Shown: positions 38,452 through 47,850, numbered from the stretch's first letter. The stretch: DNA of 64,000 nucleotides from Nitrincola tibetensis (GCF_003284585.1 NZ_QKRX01000006.1:1-64000), one strand, 5' to 3'. Program-made: numbers and translations. Notes: generated from the sequence alone by a model not told the origin.

Positions 38452-39255
38452 ATGTCGAATCTCAGCGCTCAACAACCTGTATTACAAGCAACTCAATTGA
38501 TCAAGCGTTATGGTCACGTTACCGCCCTAGACGGCGCTGATTTTGATCTCTATCCAGGCGAAATTCTGGCCGTGATCGGTGACAACGGTGCTGGCAAATC
38601 ATCCTTGATCAAAGCACTATCAGGTGCATTGGTTCCAGATGCTGGTGAAATCCGTCTTGATGGAGAAAGAGTCGAGTTTAAAAGCCCTATGGATGCCCGC
38701 AATGCAGGCATTGAAACAGTGTATCAAAACCTGGCTGTTTCGCCCTCGCTCAACATTGCTGACAATCTGTTCCTCGGACGTGAAAAGCGTCGCCCTGGTA
38801 TTCTAGGAAGCGTTTTCCGTATGCTGGATCGTAAAGCCATGAATAACGAAGCACGGACTAAGCTTAGCGAACTGGGCTTGCTGACAATACAAAACATTAA
38901 TCAAGCGGTGGAAACGCTTTCTGGAGGACAACGACAAGGCGTCGCCGTTGCGCGCTCAGCCGCATTTGCCCGCCATGTGGTGATTATGGATGAGCCGACT
39001 GCCGCATTGGGGGTCAAAGAATCTCGCAAAGTACTCAATCTAATTAAAGAAGTAAGGGACCGTGGTCTATCTGTGGTCTTGATTAGCCACAACATGCCGC
39101 ATGTGTTTGAAGTGGCCGATCGCATACATATTCATCGCCTTGGCAAACGCATCGCGATTATTAAGCCCAGCACCCATAGTATGTCAGATGCCGTGGCCAT
39201 CATGACCGGAGCACTCAACCCCGAGGATCATCCCTCTTGTACCGCCAATACCTAG
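38452..39255 (+). CDS. frcA: Fructose-type sugar ABC transporter ATP-binding protein
   Basis: This 267-residue single-domain ATPase differs from RbsA, which has two. Walker A is GDNGAGKSS, signature LSGGQRQGVAVARS, Walker B VVIMDEPTAALG and the switch His is in LISHNMPHVFEVAD. Single-domain length is the FrcA pattern. The ATG at 38452 has AGGAAGG upstream. A frame starting at 38431 inside frcC is rejected. Confidence 0.94.
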   Translation: MSNLSAQQPVLQATQLIKRYGHVTALDGADFDLYPGEILAVIGDNGAGKSSLIKALSGALVPDAGEIRLDGERVEFKSPMDARNAGIETVYQNLAVSPSLNIADNLFLGREKRRPGILGSVFRMLDRKAMNNEARTKLSELGLLTIQNINQAVETLSGGQRQGVAVARSAAFARHVVIMDEPTAALGVKESRKVLNLIKEVRDRGLSVVLISHNMPHVFEVADRIHIHRLGKRIAIIKPSTHSMSDAVAIMTGALNPEDHPSCTANT

Positions 39256-39302
39256 GCTGTTTTTACGAAGTAATCGCCGTACTCAAACAAGCATGGGGAT
39301 CA

Positions 39303-40259
39303 CTACCAGGTCTCAGCCGCATCGATATTAGCGGCATTAACCCAACGCGCGGGAATTAACACCTCCCGCGAGTTGAGTGTTTTTCCCTGAAGTAAATTAT
39401 AGCCCATTTGTACGGCAAGCTCCGCCATCTTGGCTGGGGATTGCGTTGCCGTTCCCAGCAACAGACTGTCGTCGGCTTGTAAACGACTGATAAAGCTCGG
39501 TGCACCGTCGACACTGGCAATCACAAAATCATTTTTTCCCGCTTGCTGACCCGCCATTTCGGCTCCAAGGGCTGCAGGATCATTAATACTAAATACTCCT
39601 TGAATATCAGGATAGCGGGTCAGAACATGTGTCATGGTTTCCAATCCGCCTTCACGACTGCCGCCGGTGTTTAAGTCAGATGAAATCAAGCGAATAGCTG
39701 GGTACTGCGCTAAGGCCTGTTGACACCCCTCGACACGCTCTATAATCGACGAGACAGGTGGGCCGTTGAGTATCACCACCTCTCCTTGAAAGTTGAGATG
39801 CTGCGCTAACTGATCACAGGCAAGATGCCCTGCTTGATAATTGTGTGTCGTCACCGTCGCGTCCGCCCCCAAGGCTTTAACATCGACGGCAAGTACTGGG
39901 ATGCCTAGAGACTTCGCTCGATCGATAACCCCTTCGAATGCATCAAACACCGCAGCTGACAATAAAATCATATCAACAGACTGCTCAATAAAGGACTCTA
40001 TTTGCTGTGTCTGACGCTCAACATCATATGCGCTGGAATAGAGCAATGTTTCAACCTGATCACTCTCAACCAATGCCTGTGCTTGCCTCTTAGCTCCTTG
40101 AGCCAACGCGGCAAAGTAGGGATTACCAAGATCCGACACCGAAATGCCCAAACGTAGATTGGCAGGCCTATCCATTGTTTCTGCCAGCCCAGAAGAGGCT
40201 ATAGACAGCAGTAATACACTTAGGACAAAAGGACAGTGCTTAGTATTCAGTCGGCTCAT
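39303..40259 (-). CDS. RbsB/TorT-like periplasmic binding protein, sensor accessory
   Basis: This 318-residue protein has a signal peptide (about residues 1-27, VLLLSIASSGLAET) and the type-1 sugar-binding fold: LRLGISVSDLGNPYFAAL, VDMILLSAAVFDAF, TVTTHNYQAGHLACDQLA and VFSINDPAALGAEMAG. Its ATG (AGGAG at 5 bases) lies inside the last codons of the hybrid kinase gene, a 20-base overlap, so it is made with the kinase, not with the transporter. By analogy with TorT-TorS it would present a bound sugar to the kinase. A role as a second transporter receptor is possible but less likely. Confidence 0.85.
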   Translation of the reverse strand: MSRLNTKHCPFVLSVLLLSIASSGLAETMDRPANLRLGISVSDLGNPYFAALAQGAKRQAQALVESDQVETLLYSSAYDVERQTQQIESFIEQSVDMILLSAAVFDAFEGVIDRAKSLGIPVLAVDVKALGADATVTTHNYQAGHLACDQLAQHLNFQGEVVILNGPPVSSIIERVEGCQQALAQYPAIRLISSDLNTGGSREGGLETMTHVLTRYPDIQGVFSINDPAALGAEMAGQQAGKNDFVIASVDGAPSFISRLQADDSLLLGTATQSPAKMAELAVQMGYNLLQGKTLNSREVLIPARWVNAANIDAAETW

Positions 40260-42909
40260 GAGGCTCCTTAAGATCACAGACAATTAATTTTGTGATTGCC
40301 GCCGCTAACGACTCACGAGAATAAGGCTTCGCAATAAACGCAACCTCCTCCGTTAAACCATAGCGTTGCTGTAATAAAAATGGGTGTAAGCCCGACGTAA
40401 GTAAAACAGGAAGCTCAGGATAGGTATGGGCTAAGTGTTGCTGCAACGCAAGGCCATTCCATTGGCTACCCAGATTGATATCTGAAAAGACCAATGCCAT
40501 ATTTTGCTCAGACTGGAGTACGGACAGCGCTTGTTCAGCGCCAGTTACGTGGACAACGCCATAGCCAAGACCTTCGAGCAGGTCTTGTGACATTTGGCCC
40601 ACCTGCGGATCATCTTCAACCAAGAGTATCCTCTGACCTTGCCCCAATGTTAAAGGGCTTGCAGAGTCTGGAGTAGTCGATAAATTTGGCAAGGCCGTTT
40701 CACAAGGCAAAAGAATATCCACCTCTGTTCCTTGTCCAACATGGCTACGAATCTGGATATCACCTTGAGACTGCTTCACAAAGCCATACACCATGCTTAA
40801 TCCTAAACCACTGCCTTCACCTATCTCCTTGGTCGTAAAGAAGGGCTCAAAGACACGTCGAATCAGGGCGTCAGGGATACCACACCCCGTATCACGAACA
40901 CAAATACGGATGACGGCCTGTCGCTCAGCATTAAGCATGTACTGCGGCTCATAGGTGGTTTGAAAGCAAAGTTGTCCGCACCCTTGCATGGCCGCACTGC
41001 TATTAATCGACAAATTAAGCAACGCATTTTCTAGCTGGCTGGGATCAACTGACACGAGAGCCGGATCGGCATCCAAGGCCAACTCCAGGGTAATGCCATC
41101 GCCAACACTGTATTCAATTAGATCGAGCATACCTTCAATCAGCGCATTCACATCAACAACTTCGGGCTGCAGATACTGTTTACGAGAAAAGGCCAATAGG
41201 CGTTGTGTCAAATGACGCCCACGATCAGCCGCTGCTAAAGCACGGTGGGCATAAACAGCCGCTTGGCTGTCCGTCGATAGGTGGTCACCCAACAATTGAA
41301 GATTACCAAACATGGCTGCGAGCAGGTTATTAAAGTCATGAGCAACCCCTCCCGTCAATTGTCCGAGAACCTCCATTTTTTGTGATTGGCGTAACTGGGC
41401 CTCGATGGCTTTGCGCTCAGTTAGATCGGAGTAGAGAGTCACAAACCCACCTTCTGGCATGGGGTTGCTTCTAAACTCAACCACACGCCCTCCCGGAAAA
41501 TTGCGTTCAAAACGTTGGATGCTTTGTTGACGCAACTGATTCACTTCGTCTCGATTCAGCATAATCCCATTCAGCGCCCAACCTTCTTGAGCCTCGACAG
41601 ATAAGCGTGCATAAATCTCTTCAATTGACATCCCCTTATGCAGTTCTTCTTCTGGTAACTCAAGCATAGCGGCGTATTGAGGATTCCAAGCGATTAAGCG
41701 GTTGTGCTGATCAAAAACACTTAAACCATCATTGATATGGTTGAAAATCGTTTCCAATAGGTGTGACTGCTCCTGAAGATCCTGGCGCATTGTATCAATG
41801 GCCACAGCATTTTCTCGAAACACCTCAAAAGCACGTGCCAGCTCACCCATTTCATCACGGCGCTCAATGGCAGGGGTCGGCAGCAGCGTGTCGCCTTTAG
41901 CAAGACGCGACATAACAGCAGTGACGCGCCCTAGGCTTTCGGTTAGCTCACGCACAATCCAAATACCAGCAAGTGCGGCGGTAAAGCATAGCAATGCAAT
42001 CATTAAAATCCCGGTTTTACCCGAGTTCACAGCCAACCCCATTCGTTGGCTTTGCTGCGTGATCTGTTGCTGAACTTGATCAACAAACTCTTTAACTTGA
42101 ATACTTAGCTGGTTAGAAATGGCGCGTGTTGAAGCTAGTAGAAAGGCCCGACGCTGTTGCAACTCAACCTGTTCGACTCTTTGTCTAAACAGATTTGAAT
42201 CGGCAATGCCCAGTGCCTTTAGCTCAGAGAGTAGGGTGGAAAGCGGACGAGTCACGTCATCTTGCCTTAACGCAAAAAACTGCTCTGAAAAGGTCGTTGC
42301 CAAGGCTTCAATCGCTTGCACATCCTCAAGATAGAGTGCTTGGTTCAACTGGTCAAAGAGCACGAATAAGGTGATAGAAAGTGGCTCAACAGGCTCGGAT
42401 TCGCCGAGTTTCTCCAGTTCGTAGCGCAGTTGATTCAGACTGTATTCGTATTGGCGAACATCCTCTCGTAAGAGTAAATGGGCTCGGGTTAAACCCATTA
42501 ACTCTGTGATTGTCAGTTCAAGTTGATTTAATAAGGGCTGTAAATTGGGCGCCGCCTCTTCTAACTGAGGAATTTGTGTGGATAACTCCAACACTTGGTT
42601 AATTTTTTCTTCCAGTGAACGATTGAGCTCACTCAGCATAGAAGGGCTACTGGTGTTGGCCACATAGGGTGCGACAGCGGCCAAATTCGCGGTGCGCTCT
42701 GCCAAGGCCAAAGACTGTAGAATGTTTGGTAATGCCTGTTGTTCAAACTCTTTAAGCGCCGTATCTGTGTTACTCAGCCCCGTCCAACCGACCAATGCCA
42801 GTAACGTTGAAGAGCTCGCCAAGATCACAAAGGCGATCATGAGACGAGAACGCACGCCTAAACCTTGAAAAGGAGAGTCAAGTCGCCAAAATTTCAGTGA
42901 CTTTAACAT
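40240..42909 (-). CDS. Hybrid sensor histidine kinase (TorS-like sensor, HAMP, PAS, REC)
   Basis: This 889-residue inner-membrane kinase has helices at about 18-42 and 302-325 enclosing a long coiled periplasmic domain of the TorS kind. A HAMP (about 325-380) and a PAS (about 390-500) follow. The phospho-acceptor His is in GGVAHDFNNLLAAM, then an HATPase with DTGCGIP and GEGSGLGLSMVYG. The C-terminal receiver (from about 765) has ILLVEDD and the acceptor Asp in VFSDINLG. No Hpt domain is present, unlike TorS. The ATG at 42909 sits in the response-regulator stop (ATGTTAA), a 7-base overlap. Confidence 0.9.
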   Translation of the reverse strand: MLKSLKFWRLDSPFQGLGVRSRLMIAFVILASSSTLLALVGWTGLSNTDTALKEFEQQALPNILQSLALAERTANLAAVAPYVANTSSPSMLSELNRSLEEKINQVLELSTQIPQLEEAAPNLQPLLNQLELTITELMGLTRAHLLLREDVRQYEYSLNQLRYELEKLGESEPVEPLSITLFVLFDQLNQALYLEDVQAIEALATTFSEQFFALRQDDVTRPLSTLLSELKALGIADSNLFRQRVEQVELQQRRAFLLASTRAISNQLSIQVKEFVDQVQQQITQQSQRMGLAVNSGKTGILMIALLCFTAALAGIWIVRELTESLGRVTAVMSRLAKGDTLLPTPAIERRDEMGELARAFEVFRENAVAIDTMRQDLQEQSHLLETIFNHINDGLSVFDQHNRLIAWNPQYAAMLELPEEELHKGMSIEEIYARLSVEAQEGWALNGIMLNRDEVNQLRQQSIQRFERNFPGGRVVEFRSNPMPEGGFVTLYSDLTERKAIEAQLRQSQKMEVLGQLTGGVAHDFNNLLAAMFGNLQLLGDHLSTDSQAAVYAHRALAAADRGRHLTQRLLAFSRKQYLQPEVVDVNALIEGMLDLIEYSVGDGITLELALDADPALVSVDPSQLENALLNLSINSSAAMQGCGQLCFQTTYEPQYMLNAERQAVIRICVRDTGCGIPDALIRRVFEPFFTTKEIGEGSGLGLSMVYGFVKQSQGDIQIRSHVGQGTEVDILLPCETALPNLSTTPDSASPLTLGQGQRILLVEDDPQVGQMSQDLLEGLGYGVVHVTGAEQALSVLQSEQNMALVFSDINLGSQWNGLALQQHLAHTYPELPVLLTSGLHPFLLQQRYGLTEEVAFIAKPYSRESLAAAITKLIVCDLKEPHEPTEY

Positions 42910-43640
42910 TGTGTCACACTGGCGCAAAACATATAGCCAATTCCACGCTCTGTTTTAATATAAGAAGGCTGTCGTGGATTAGGCTCAATTTTTCTTCGCA
43001 AACGCAGTATGAGCACATCGATCGTTCGATCAAACACATCACTATTGAAACCGCGTGTAGCCTCCAACAGTTGGTCCCGACTAAACGCCCTTTGTGGTGA
43101 ACGCAAAAATACTTCCAATAACGCGTATTCGCCTTGAGTCAGCTGCTCTTGCTGACCATCGGGTCGAAAGAGTTGTCGGCTAGTCAAGTCCAACACCCAA
43201 TGCTCAAAGCCTAAGCGCTCATGACTGTGCAAATCTTCTCGACGCGCCATCGGTGCACTCAGCTCTAACGTGCGACGCAACATCGCGCGCACTCTAGCGA
43301 TCAGTTCACGATTATTAAAAGGCTTCATCAGAAAATCATCTGCAGCTAACTCTAGGCCCAGAATACGATCTGTTTCATCGCCCTTGCCTGTTAGCATCAT
43401 GATGGGAATACTCGATTTGGATCGAACCTCTTTAGCCAATTGAATACCATCTTCACCACGCAAACGTAGATCAAGAATGATAAGAGAACAGGGGCTGTCC
43501 ACTAAAGCTTGTCGCATTTCATGGCCATTGGCCGCTTGCAGCACGCTGTAGCCATTCTCTTCCAGTAAGGACTGCAGCAATTCACGCATTGGGGCTTCGT
43601 CATCTACGACTAAAATTCGCTGTCGTAATGGATCACTCAT
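42903..43640 (-). CDS. OmpR-family response regulator
   Basis: This 245-residue DNA-binding regulator has a receiver with acidic pair VVDDE, acceptor Asp in LIILDLRLRG and Lys in LMKPFNN. Its C-terminal winged helix (about 145-240) contains LTQGEYALLEVFL and DRTIDVLILRLRRKIE. It heads the three-gene overlapping run with the hybrid kinase and binding protein. AGAGGA precedes the ATG. Likely targets are the adjacent frcBCA and fructokinase genes, an inference from position only. Confidence 0.92.
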   Translation of the reverse strand: MSDPLRQRILVVDDEAPMRELLQSLLEENGYSVLQAANGHEMRQALVDSPCSLIILDLRLRGEDGIQLAKEVRSKSSIPIMMLTGKGDETDRILGLELAADDFLMKPFNNRELIARVRAMLRRTLELSAPMARREDLHSHERLGFEHWVLDLTSRQLFRPDGQQEQLTQGEYALLEVFLRSPQRAFSRDQLLEATRGFNSDVFDRTIDVLILRLRRKIEPNPRQPSYIKTERGIGYMFCASVTQC

Positions 43641-43869
43641 GGTGTGTCCTCTTATTTTTTATTTCTGTAATAGCACATTCAAGGCAAAAAAGTATTTCAA
43701 TTGTTACAAACATCTGTGTTTATATTCATTTTCTATTTACCTGAACCTGTTTTAATGATTGATTATTTGTCCCAGATCCTAGACTGCGCTTGTTAACCTC
43801 CGATGTGCAACAAGCTGTCAGCAGAGCGTCGCTAATAATAATGAATGATCATACGCAGAGGAGCGCTTA

Positions 43870-44844
43870 ATGTTAAAAGTGATTGCGTTTGGAGAGGCTT
43901 TAATCGACATGCTCTCTACCAGCACCGATTCCGGAAACTTCGCAGGCCATGAAGCCTTTATAAAATTTCCTGGTGGGGCACCCGCAAACGTTGCCGCAGC
44001 CGTGGCCAAGCTAGGAGGTAAAAGTTATTTTGCCGGGAAAGTAGGGCACGATATGTTCGGTGACTTTTTAGTCAAAACCTTGGCTGACTGTGGCGTTAAC
44101 ACCGATTACATGTTGCAAACGCATGAAGCCAAAACAGCGCTCGCATTTGTCTCTCTAGATGCTCAGGGTGAGCGCAGTTTTGAATTCTATCGTTCCCCCT
44201 CCGCTGATTTGTTTTTTCGAGCGACCGATTTTGCCGACTCATGGTTTACGGATGCGGGTATTTTCCATTTTTGCTCAAACACCTTGACCCATGCCGATAT
44301 TCGCCAAGCCACGTATGCTGGCATTCAAAAAGCTCAGCAAGCGGGCTATCTCGTCAGCTTTGATGTCAATCTTCGACATAACCTTTGGCCAGAAGGTGAA
44401 GATACGCACAGCGCCGTCATGAAGTGTTTGGCTCATACAGATGTTATCAAACTCTGTGCAGAAGAATTAAATTTTCTGCGCGGACAGCAAAGTGAAACGC
44501 TCTTTATCAGCGAGCTTTTAGCCTCAGGCCCAAGTCTGGTGCTCATCACCGATGGCGGCCAGCCCCTTCAATACTTCACAACCTTTTCTCAAGGAGAGAT
44601 CGCTCCGCCTAAAGTGAGCATGGTCGACAGTACAGCGGCAGGCGATGCCTTCATGGGTGGTTTTTTATATTCGCTCGCTAAAGCGAACATCAACCGTAGT
44701 GAGTTTTTAAAACTGACTAAAACCCCCAATGAATTCAACCCTATGCTTAATTTTGCCAATGCCTGTGGTGCGTTTACTGTCACTCAAAAGGGGGCCATTA
44801 ACAGCCTGCCCATCCTTTCTGATATTGACCCTTTATTGTCATAA
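43870..44844 (+). CDS. Fructokinase (PfkB/ribokinase family)
   Basis: This 324-residue sugar kinase has the first PfkB signature FPGGAPANVAAAVAKLGG (about 37-55) and the second near the C-terminus DSTAAGDAFMGGFLYSL, with the catalytic Asp in AGDAF. Length and sequence resemble fructokinases that make fructose 6-phosphate. It is divergent from the sensor operon and close to the frc transporter, completing an uptake, sensing and phosphorylation module. GAGG precedes the ATG. A GCTTGTT / AACAAGC inverted repeat (43788-43794, 43809-43815) lies in its upstream gap. Confidence 0.92.
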   Translation: MLKVIAFGEALIDMLSTSTDSGNFAGHEAFIKFPGGAPANVAAAVAKLGGKSYFAGKVGHDMFGDFLVKTLADCGVNTDYMLQTHEAKTALAFVSLDAQGERSFEFYRSPSADLFFRATDFADSWFTDAGIFHFCSNTLTHADIRQATYAGIQKAQQAGYLVSFDVNLRHNLWPEGEDTHSAVMKCLAHTDVIKLCAEELNFLRGQQSETLFISELLASGPSLVLITDGGQPLQYFTTFSQGEIAPPKVSMVDSTAAGDAFMGGFLYSLAKANINRSEFLKLTKTPNEFNPMLNFANACGAFTVTQKGAINSLPILSDIDPLLS

Positions 44845-44866
44845 ACACTGTTTAAACTCTCATACT

Positions 44867-44897
44867 GCGTTCAATCTGCCGAAGGGTGCTTGAACGC
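44867..44897 (+). terminator. Hairpin after the fructokinase gene
   Basis: GCGTTCAA (44867-44874) pairs with TTGAACGC (44890-44897) over a 15-base loop, 22 bases after the fructokinase stop. It lacks a T-tract. The rest of the gap to 45108 has no gene I can support. Confidence 0.45.
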
Positions 44898-45082
44898 TAG
44901 CCCTACTACTTATGTATAAAGCAGACTACGGACGTAAGAAGGGCTGTTAATTCTGCCAAAATGGGTTAATATCCTAAAAAAAATGGGTAAAGGAGTACTG
45001 CTTCATTCATCACATTTGGTAAACCGACGTTTTGAACATACTCTACCTAAAGTTCAGCTCTTCAGCTTTTTCTTCACTTCGG

Positions 45083-45115
45083 CTTGTTTCAAACAAGAGG
45101 CTCATTTCATGAGCC
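45083..45115 (+). promoter_or_regulatory. Two adjacent hairpins covering the ribosome site and start codon
   Basis: CTTGTTT / AAACAAG (45083-45089, 45091-45097) is followed directly by GGCTCAT / ATGAGCC (45099-45105, 45109-45115). The second stem contains the last G bases of AGAGG (45096-45100) and the ATG (45109-45111) of the downstream gene. If formed in mRNA it would block initiation. Confidence 0.5.
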
Positions 45116-47847
45116 AAAATAATTCACCAACCAAGCACGCAGAGCAACCCTCAACACACAAAGACCTCAAATACTCAACTCGTTTGGTATTAATTTTTGG
45201 TCTAATCAGTATTTTTGCCTTTGGCCTTTCAGCGGCTTTCTCATTTCGATCTGCAGAAAAGCAACTTGAACAAGAGGTGCAAAAAAGCCTCGAACAGAAG
45301 CATCGCTCAATCGCCAGCACCTTGAATAATCGCTTAGATTTACTGAATGCCTACCTAAAAGGCACGACATCGAATTTAGCAATTCTGTCAGAAAGCGCTG
45401 ATAATCACACCTTCGAATCCATGATCGACAACATGGCTCATTTATTCCAAGATTCAGAGACAGGCAGTGTCTTGGATATTTTCTTTTTGGTCAGTACAGA
45501 AAAGGAAGTCTTATTAAATGCAAGCCATCCAAACTATCGTCTCGAAACCTTCATAGATCAGCTCAAATCACCCATTCATCATACTCACCAGTGGCACTTG
45601 ATCCCAAATGATGAATTTTCCGTCATTATCAAAGCCGCCCCTATTTTTGATCCACTTACTATCGACTTGAAAGGCTATATATATGTAGGATTGGCCTTGC
45701 ATGCTAACCACCCCCTCATGCTATACCTGCTCGAACAAACTCAAACTAAACATCTGAGTTTAAGAACTCAGCAAGGCTATCTACTCAGCAGCCCTATGGA
45801 TAAAGCCGATACATTTTATGCATTTGAAACACTCACCGTAGGTCATCATACTCATGCAAATGACTCCTGCTATCTTTTTCACGATCAACTTCACTTAAAA
45901 AACTTAGATGCTGATATATGGCTTGATATTGCGGTAGACAAAAGTCATTTTCAGGTCGCTGATCGCGAGTACTGGGAATCATTTATGCTGCTATCGGGTG
46001 GTTTTATTTTCTTGTTAACCATGACTGGCTGGCTCTTTCAAACCAATAATCAACGTGCAATCAACTATCTTATTGCCTACATAGAGCGTATCCAAAGAGG
46101 AGGGCATGGACTTACGTTCAAATCCACGGGAATCTACGAGTACAATAAAATAGGGGCTGCTATTCGCAATATGTTTGCCGATCTCCACATAGCCGCAACC
46201 GTATTTGAGTCCTCCGAAGGCATGATCGTAACGGATCGACACAAAAAAATCCTGAGGGTCAATCAGGCCTTTGTTCAAATCACCGGATTTGAGGCTGCCG
46301 AAGTCATTGGTCAATCTATTGAAGTGATTTACCCACACCATGTTTATAGCTCGGTTTATGATCAACTCAACGAAGCTATGAACGAAGGCAAAGCTTGGCA
46401 AGGCGAAATCTGGAGCACGCGAAAACAGGGAGAAGAGTATCTGCTTTGGATTAACGTCTCCTCTGTCGAAAACAAGGTTGATCATAGTGTTTTAAATTTT
46501 GTGGTTACGCTGAGTGATATTACCCAGCGTAAAGAATCTGAAAATAGAATTAAGCAATTGGCATTTTACGACCAGCTAACGCACTTACCCAATCGTCAAT
46601 TGTTGATGGATAGAGTGAAACAAGCGCTGCTGAACAGTCAACGTAAGCACAGTATTGGGGCTTTACTCTACATAGATTTAGATGATTTTAAGACCTTAAA
46701 TGATACCCGCGGACATCATGCTGGCGATCAACTATTGAAAATGGTGTCTGAGCGTTTAATCAACTGCGTGCGCAAAACCGATACGGTATCTCGTATTGGC
46801 GGTGATGAGTTTATCATTTTGCTCGAAGAGCTGGGCAATTGCCGAGATACAGCCTCAAATATGGCAGACTTAGTCAGTCAGAAGATCCTCAGTAAGTTGT
46901 CCCAGCCTTTCTGGTTTGATGGCATTGAACACTTTAATACACTCAGTATTGGCATCACACTGTTTGATCAAGATAACGCAGGCATTGACGATGTATTCGC
47001 GCAAGCCGATTTAGCCATGTATCAAGCAAAAGCGGCTGGACGCAACACCCATCGTTTTTTTAATCCCGATATGCAAGCACGTGTCCACGAGCACGCTAGT
47101 TTGGCCAATGACATTAGACAGGGTATTCAGCGTGGCGAATTTACCCTCGCGTATCAAATTCAAGTCAATCATCTTGGAAGAATGCTGGGTGCCGAAGCCC
47201 TGTTGCGATGGCAACATCCTGAGCGAGGAAACGTATCGCCTGTAGACTTTATCCCCGTCGCAGAAAAAACAGGGCTTATTCTTCCACTGGGTGAATGGGT
47301 ACTGCATACCGCCTGCCAACAACTCGCTGAATGGCAACTCAGTCCCACAACTGAACATCTCACACTGGCAATCAATATCAGTGCCAAACAGCTCCATCAG
47401 CCAGAGTTTGTCAGCCAAGTAGTTGGTATTGTTGAACAATACCAAATTAATCCAAAGCGCATGAAGCTCGAAATAACCGAGAGTATGCTCTTGGTCGATA
47501 TTGAAGACACGGTGGATAAAATGGTTCAGCTGCAAGCTCTTGGCATTAGCTTTTCACTGGATGATTTTGGCACTGGCTATTCATCACTCATGTATTTAAA
47601 ACGCCTGCCGATTGATCAGCTGAAAATCGATAAGTCCTTTGTAAAGGACATGTTAACGAACCTGCAAGACTCAGATATTGCCAGAACCGTGGTATCCTTA
47701 GCGAATAGCATGAGCTTATCGGTCATTGCAGAGGGCGTTGAAACCGACGACCAACGGTCATTGCTAGCCAGCTACGGTTGCCTGGCGTACCAAGGCTATT
47801 TATTTGGGAAACCTGTCAGCGCAGATCAATTAATTAAGAGCGCATAA
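45109..47847 (+). CDS. PAS-GGDEF-EAL c-di-GMP turnover protein
   Basis: This 912-residue membrane protein has helices at about 24-46 and 310-331 enclosing a periplasmic sensor, then a PAS domain (about 375-490), GGDEF (about 495-655) and EAL (about 665-910). The cyclase site is intact (SRIGGDEF) and so is the RxxD inhibition site (RKTD). The EAL motif (GAEALLRW) and its catalytic partners EITES, DDFGTGYSSL, IDKSFV and AEGVET are intact, so phosphodiesterase activity is expected. A longer frame from 44983 is possible, but AGAGG favours ATG 45109. trmL follows after 3 bases. Confidence 0.92.
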   Translation: MSQNNSPTKHAEQPSTHKDLKYSTRLVLIFGLISIFAFGLSAAFSFRSAEKQLEQEVQKSLEQKHRSIASTLNNRLDLLNAYLKGTTSNLAILSESADNHTFESMIDNMAHLFQDSETGSVLDIFFLVSTEKEVLLNASHPNYRLETFIDQLKSPIHHTHQWHLIPNDEFSVIIKAAPIFDPLTIDLKGYIYVGLALHANHPLMLYLLEQTQTKHLSLRTQQGYLLSSPMDKADTFYAFETLTVGHHTHANDSCYLFHDQLHLKNLDADIWLDIAVDKSHFQVADREYWESFMLLSGGFIFLLTMTGWLFQTNNQRAINYLIAYIERIQRGGHGLTFKSTGIYEYNKIGAAIRNMFADLHIAATVFESSEGMIVTDRHKKILRVNQAFVQITGFEAAEVIGQSIEVIYPHHVYSSVYDQLNEAMNEGKAWQGEIWSTRKQGEEYLLWINVSSVENKVDHSVLNFVVTLSDITQRKESENRIKQLAFYDQLTHLPNRQLLMDRVKQALLNSQRKHSIGALLYIDLDDFKTLNDTRGHHAGDQLLKMVSERLINCVRKTDTVSRIGGDEFIILLEELGNCRDTASNMADLVSQKILSKLSQPFWFDGIEHFNTLSIGITLFDQDNAGIDDVFAQADLAMYQAKAAGRNTHRFFNPDMQARVHEHASLANDIRQGIQRGEFTLAYQIQVNHLGRMLGAEALLRWQHPERGNVSPVDFIPVAEKTGLILPLGEWVLHTACQQLAEWQLSPTTEHLTLAINISAKQLHQPEFVSQVVGIVEQYQINPKRMKLEITESMLLVDIEDTVDKMVQLQALGISFSLDDFGTGYSSLMYLKRLPIDQLKIDKSFVKDMLTNLQDSDIARTVVSLANSMSLSVIAEGVETDDQRSLLASYGCLAYQGYLFGKPVSADQLIKSA

Positions 47848-47850
47848 CGC

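Noticed and set aside
39303-40259. Binding protein as part of the frcBCA operon
   Set aside because: It is on the opposite strand, starts inside the kinase gene, and frcB already supplies the receptor.
46015-46485. 156-codon frame antisense to the GGDEF-EAL gene
   Set aside because: It is a shadow of the PAS region, with no recognisable domain and no ribosome site.
47011-47535. 174-codon frame antisense to the GGDEF-EAL gene
   Set aside because: The plus strand there encodes intact GGDEF and EAL catalytic motifs. No ribosome site or family similarity is seen for the antisense frame.
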